A DNA stretch of 41,153 nt. Source: a virus. The translations under genes were made by a program, and so were the position numbers. The notes under the pieces are model-generated. The model did not search any database and was not told the origin of the DNA. It saw only the letters and a program-made list of their open reading frames with translations. Shown here one piece after another: positions 37,901 through 41,153 of the stretch (position 1 is the stretch's first letter; every line of letters begins with the position of its first letter). Where the stretch lies: positions 1-41,153 of the IMG/VR virus record IMGVR_UViG_3300045912_000272; one strand, written 5' to 3'.

Positions 37901-39232
37901 TCATGGATGTAACGTGACGCTGAGTCCTTCGGCCTCCGCCCGCTTCAGCACAATATCGCCGTAGCGCGGCTCGATCTCGACGCCGTAGCAGCGCCGTCCG
38001 GTGCGATGCGCCGCGATAAGGGTTGTACCAGAGCCGAGAAAAAGGTCAAGCCAAAGATCGGACGGTTCCGAAAAGGCTTGCATAAAAAACGACGGGAGGC
38101 TTGTTGGAAGACTGGCCGGGTGCGGGTTGTCGCGCTCGCCCTGCCCGGTTGGGAGACGATTGCCGGGATACACAAACCCGTTGCCTAATTTGCGTGAGCC
38201 GAACATTGACTTCACACCCTGATATTGTTTCAATGAGGCAGAATATTGTTCGTTTGTGCCGACAAAAGCGTCGTTTGATTCTTTCATAACATTTTCTGGC
38301 AAAAACAACGGTCGCTCCGTTTGCGCAAACCAAAAAACCGGTTCCCATTGATTTTTGAACTTGCCCATTTTATGCGGATCTCCCGGTATCCCAGACCGCT
38401 CCCAACAAAACTCGTCAAGATACACCCACCCGGCAGTGTTAACCAGATGGACAACCAGGTCATGCACATAGACCGACCGTCGAAAATTTTCTGAATGCTC
38501 TTTGATGTTCAGAAAAAACGATCCGTTTGCCTGAAGCGACTGGCGAATCGTGTGTTGTATAGGCCAAAACCACGCGCGGTACGAATCGCTCGCCACGCTG
38601 GTGTAGTGATCTTTTCGCTGCTCGGCATATGGCGGACTGGTGAAACATCCTTGCGCCCGCTCGCCCCCCATCAACCGCGCCACCGCCGTCGGATCGGTGC
38701 TATCGCCAATCAGCAACCGATGCACGCCGCCGATGATCCAGAGATCGCCGGTCTTGCAGCGCGTCTCCCCGGCGTTGTCGGGCGTGGGATCGAATTCGTC
38801 GCCGCCGCCGCCGGGTTCGTGAAGCGTGGCGGTCAGCGCCGCCTCCAGGTCAGCGCGTACCTCATCCAACCCCGCAAGCAACGCGGGGGATTCGGCGTCC
38901 AGTTGCCTGAGCGCCTCCATGTCCCACGTACTCGTATCGCTTGCGGCGTTGTCCAAGAGCGCCGCCCGAATCGACGCGTCGCCAACCAGATCGGGTCGCT
39001 TCACAGCGATCAACTCGTTCGGCTGCGCGATCACCTCGCGGATGGTCAACCCCAACGCCAGCGCCTCGGCATGCACGCCGTTGCCCGCGACAATCGTATC
39101 GTTGCCGTCGATCAAAATCGACCGACCGCCACCGATCTCCGCAAGCGACTGGCGGATCAATGCGCGGTTGCGGTCGGGGTGCAGGCGCGCGTTGCGCGGA
39201 TCGGGGGTGTAGCGCTTGGTCATGGCTGCCAT
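37901..39232 (-). CDS. ParB-like domain fused to DNA methyltransferase, 443 aa
   Basis: I chose ATG 39232 (GGGATTGG upstream); ATG 39223 is nearly as good. Residues 10-80 are a ParB-like nuclease-type domain (NARLHPDRN.ALI, ILIDGNDTIVAGNGVHAEAL). Residues 160-440 are an amino-methyltransferase of the beta class: motif IV TSPPY first, later the AdoMet motif I DLFLGSGTTLIAA, then CYGVEIEPRYGDIV. It methylates adenine N6 or cytosine N4, probably protecting phage DNA from restriction. The central part (38200-38620) is visibly less GC-rich than neighbours, suggesting a separate origin. The ParB-MTase fusion beside terminase is common in phages. Confidence 0.88.
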   Translation of the reverse strand: MAAMTKRYTPDPRNARLHPDRNRALIRQSLAEIGGGRSILIDGNDTIVAGNGVHAEALALGLTIREVIAQPNELIAVKRPDLVGDASIRAALLDNAASDTSTWDMEALRQLDAESPALLAGLDEVRADLEAALTATLHEPGGGGDEFDPTPDNAGETRCKTGDLWIIGGVHRLLIGDSTDPTAVARLMGGERAQGCFTSPPYAEQRKDHYTSVASDSYRAWFWPIQHTIRQSLQANGSFFLNIKEHSENFRRSVYVHDLVVHLVNTAGWVYLDEFCWERSGIPGDPHKMGKFKNQWEPVFWFAQTERPLFLPENVMKESNDAFVGTNEQYSASLKQYQGVKSMFGSRKLGNGFVYPGNRLPTGQGERDNPHPASLPTSLPSFFMQAFSEPSDLWLDLFLGSGTTLIAAHRTGRRCYGVEIEPRYGDIVLKRAEAEGLSVTLHP

Positions 39233-39326
39233 CCAATCCCGGCACGGTGCGCCGGCGCGTGGTTTGCTGCTGCCGCTGCCGCTGCCGACCGCCGGCTGAT
39301 CACGCACATCATGCGGCGATCGTGGG

Positions 39327-39695
39327 TCATACGCGCGCCTCCTGCGGGTTGATCCCGGCGCGATAGGCCAACTGGCTGACCACCGCCCCGAGCAGCGCGG
39401 CAAACGCGACATCAAACGCCGCCAACACATCGCCGCCGGTGAGCCAGGCCAGCGCCGTCGACGCGGCGATGCTCATCGCGCCCGCCAGCAGCATCGCCGT
39501 GAGCAGGGCACCGAGCGGGTTGTACAGCAGCCAGGCCACGAGGCGCACTGGCCAGTGGCGGTACTGTGGCGCCAGGCGCTCGCGCGGGACGGCACGGCGC
39601 AGGGCGCGAAACAGCCACGAGGCGAGCGCCCCGGAGCCGACCGGCCCGGCCAGCAGGGTAAGCCACGGGATCATGGTTTCAAGCGTGTGGGTCAT
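39327..39695 (-). CDS. Holin-like membrane protein, 122 aa
   Basis: It starts at 39695 behind GCGAGGTGACATC. Three hydrophobic segments are seen: residues 8-26 (IPWLTLLAGPVGSGALASWL), 50-85 (VRLVAWLLYNPLGALLTAMLLAGAMSIAAST) and 95-115 (AAFDVAFAALLGAVVSQLAY). The adjacency to another membrane gene and to the amidase makes a holin likely. 94 bases without a gene separate it from the methyltransferase, in which I see only a Gly/Ser-like coding-looking stretch. The class is inferred from topology and position. Confidence 0.7.
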   Translation of the reverse strand: MTHTLETMIPWLTLLAGPVGSGALASWLFRALRRAVPRERLAPQYRHWPVRLVAWLLYNPLGALLTAMLLAGAMSIAASTALAWLTGGDVLAAFDVAFAALLGAVVSQLAYRAGINPQEARV

Positions 39696-40126
39696 GATGT
39701 CACCTCGCGGTGTTTGCCCCAGTGCCAGACCATCAGCGCCGCCCCCAACACCGCACCCAGCACCGCACCCAGCCATTGCTGCACGCGCGGGAGCTTGCGG
39801 CGATCCAGGTGGCCACGCTGCACGAGTCCGGTCTCGAGCACGTCCAGCCGCTGATCAACGTGATCAAAACGCTTCTCGGTCATCCGCCGGATCTCCTGCA
39901 AATTGAAATCGATGGACACGAGCGTTCGCCCGATCAAGTCGATAGCTTGCGCCATTTTCGATTCCGCATCGCCGCGCTGCTTGCGTTCCTCGTCCGCGCG
40001 CTGCCGTTCGCTGGCCGCGCGCGCGTCATACGTGCGTTGGAGCCACGGCCAGATCTCGCGCGCCACCCATGCGAGCGCGCCAACGATCAGCATCAGTTCA
40101 AGCGGCGCGTTCGCCGGGAGGGTCAT
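39692..40126 (-). CDS. Membrane protein with coiled coil, lysis cassette, 144 aa
   Basis: It starts at 40126 behind GGAGGAGCCGACCC. There is a transmembrane segment at residues 9-28 (LELMLIVGALAWVAREIWPWL), a long coiled coil (residues 35-100, RQRADEERKQRG...RRMTEKRFDHVDQRLDVLE), and a second hydrophobic segment near the C-terminus (WLGAVLGAVLGAALMVWHWG). Such proteins in lysis cassettes act as spanins, antiholins or pinholins. Two membrane anchors joined by a coiled coil could bridge or multimerise; which role is unknown. Confidence 0.7.
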   Translation of the reverse strand: MTLPANAPLELMLIVGALAWVAREIWPWLQRTYDARAASERQRADEERKQRGDAESKMAQAIDLIGRTLVSIDFNLQEIRRMTEKRFDHVDQRLDVLETGLVQRGHLDRRKLPRVQQWLGAVLGAVLGAALMVWHWGKHREVTS

Positions 40127-40442
40127 GGGTCGGCTCCTCCATCGTAAGCAATTGTGCCACGCGCAGTAACAGCGCGTGCATCGCGGCCTCAAGCGCCGCA
40201 ACCCGTTCGATGAGCGCCGCGAGCTCCGTGCGCAGTGCCACATCATCACGCCGCGCGGCATTGACACTGCGCGCGTGCAGGATAGTCATTTTTTCGGCCA
40301 CACAGCGCTGCCAGTCGCTGAGCCCGGCAACAAACTCCGCCGATCCGCGGCGCATCCGTTCGTACGCCGCTTCGATCCCGCTATCAAGATCGCTCATGGC
40401 ACCAGGTGCGGCGCTTTCCGTCGCGTGAGACGGGGTGGTCAT
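40098..40442 (-). CDS. Small helical protein of the lysis cassette, 114 aa
   Basis: It starts at 40442 with an ATGA overlap to the amidase gene. The product is mainly helical, with an amphipathic coiled coil at residues 60-100 (DDVALRTELAALIERVAALEAAMHALLLRVAQLL) and no true membrane segment. It overlaps the next gene by 29 bases. It may assist the amidase or the membrane proteins in lysis timing; no family was recognised. Confidence 0.65.
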   Translation of the reverse strand: MTTPSHATESAAPGAMSDLDSGIEAAYERMRRGSAEFVAGLSDWQRCVAEKMTILHARSVNAARRDDVALRTELAALIERVAALEAAMHALLLRVAQLLTMEEPTHDPPGERAA

Positions 40443-41035
40443 AGAAGCTCCGCGTGCAGCCAGCTACGCACCGCGTCCATATCGATCTGCGCGCCGGGGC
40501 AGCTTTTCGCCGAGCCGCACTCGCGGTGCCCCCGGAGCGTGTCCAACGTGACATGGTGCCAGCCCATCCAGCGAAACAATGCGGCCAGCGTGTCGAGCGT
40601 TAAGCGGCGAACGGGCATCGGCCAGGGCGATCGATCGTAGTCGCCCACAACCTCAAGGCCAAAAAAGCGATAGTTCCACAGCCCCGCGTGGATGCCAACA
40701 AGATTGAGCGGGGTCAATTGCCAAATGCCGTCATTGGCCGGATTGGGACTGCCCATCACCACGAACAGATGGGGCCCGGCACTCCAGCCCTTGGTATCTC
40801 GGTAGTACGCACGAATCCCCTCAATGGTGCGCTGCCCGCTCCATTGATCGACCAGGGGGCGCCAGGTGTGATGCAGCGTCACGCCGCTGGGCCGCCCGCC
40901 CTGCCACGCCATGCGCCGTCCCGTCTGCGTATCGCGCCACGTCCCCCAGAGCGACGGCACAGGCGGATGCGCCGCCAGGTGCGCCTGGAACGCGGCGAGC
41001 GTCGGCCAGTGGCGGAGGTCCGCGTGAAACGTCAT
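40439..41035 (-). CDS. N-acetylmuramoyl-L-alanine amidase endolysin, 198 aa
   Basis: This cuts the amide bond between muramic acid and the stem peptide to lyse the host. It belongs to the Amidase_2/PGRP fold: VTLHHTW gives the first Zn ligand (H55 or H56), GHRECGSAKSCPG supplies H170 and C179, and GWSAGPHLFV (83-92) with the central GLEVVGDYD are family strands. The protein is close to the single-domain T7 lysozyme size, so there is no separate cell-wall-binding domain. The start is behind CCAGGAGCTGT. It is the first gene after the late promoter, which is unusual since lysis genes are often last. The call is very secure. Confidence 0.93.
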   Translation of the reverse strand: MTFHADLRHWPTLAAFQAHLAAHPPVPSLWGTWRDTQTGRRMAWQGGRPSGVTLHHTWRPLVDQWSGQRTIEGIRAYYRDTKGWSAGPHLFVVMGSPNPANDGIWQLTPLNLVGIHAGLWNYRFFGLEVVGDYDRSPWPMPVRRLTLDTLAALFRWMGWHHVTLDTLRGHRECGSAKSCPGAQIDMDAVRSWLHAELL

Positions 41036-41153
41036 ACAGCTCCTGGAAACGAAAACGCCCGGCGGCGACTCCTCCGAAGAGCAGCCACCGCCGGACGTTG
41101 AAAACGGTCGACGTCGTCATCCATGGTGCAACTATAGCACAGCAGCGCGCCCA
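41027..41153. repeat. 127-bp terminal direct repeat, right copy
   Basis: Exact copy of bases 1-127, containing the start of the amidase gene, the UUCG hairpin (41054-41099) and the -10 of the late promoter (41131-41136). It should be collapsed onto the left copy when the genome is circularised. Confidence 0.95.

Noticed and set aside
1-41153. tRNA genes
   Set aside because: No cloverleaf with a TTCAAAT-like T-arm and CCA-type 3' end was noticed by eye; a tRNAscan-SE run would be needed to be sure.

Overview
The window is the complete, closed genome of a siphovirus-type tailed phage. The first 127 bases recur exactly at positions 41027-41153, so the unit genome is about 41,026 bp; a repeat of exactly 127 bases looks like the k-mer overlap of a circular de Bruijn assembly rather than a biological terminus. 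The genome is GC-rich, uses AGGAGG-type ribosome binding sites and overlaps most neighbouring genes by ATGA. It carries seven good sigma-70-like promoters, all with a 17-bp spacer, which points to a bacterial host with a standard housekeeping sigma factor. The host cannot be read directly. The style of the amidase and the high GC make me think of Chloroflexota, but that is a weak inference. No integrase, no CI-type repressor, no tRNA, no CRISPR array and no transposon was recognised.

The circle is divided into two opposed transcription units that diverge from a control region at about 3000-3400. This region holds a leftward promoter with four 11-bp tandem repeats directly behind its -35 box, and two rightward promoters, the second embedded in a 16-bp-arm inverted repeat. 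The rightward block (3399-16490) is the early and replication half: a small HTH protein, a SWIM zinc-finger protein, several small DNA-binding-type proteins, a replication initiator whose gene carries a lambda-like origin (three palindromes, three 11-bp direct repeats and an AT-rich stretch), DnaB helicase, zinc-finger proteins, a PP-loop (PAPS-reductase-like) protein and a DUF559/Vsr-like endonuclease. These are followed by a rearranged patch with an embedded two-gene leftward module and gene fragments, a cassette of membrane proteins, and finally a DHH phosphoesterase, a MazG-like protein and a DUF5662 protein.

The leftward block starts with a group of small unknown genes (2992 down to 188) separated by GC-rich hairpins. 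It runs through the contig junction into the late operon, which has its own promoter (105-133) and a leader hairpin with a UUCG tetraloop. The late genes follow canonical order, read leftward from 41035: amidase and holin/spanin-like lysis genes, ParB-methyltransferase fusion, small and large terminase, portal, scaffold, decoration protein, major capsid protein, four connector/completion proteins, tail structural proteins, tail assembly chaperones, tape measure, tail-tip proteins, a fibronectin-type tail fibre and a repeat-rich LamG-containing adhesin. The two blocks converge and overlap by 24 bp at 16467-16490.

The most interesting signals are the origin inside the initiator gene, the architecture of the divergent control region, the late promoter followed by a terminator-like hairpin, two paralogous promoter/operator/RHH-like modules, the early membrane-protein cassette and the DHH/MazG/DUF5662 nucleotide cassette. 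All functional calls come from reading motifs by eye; no database search was run.
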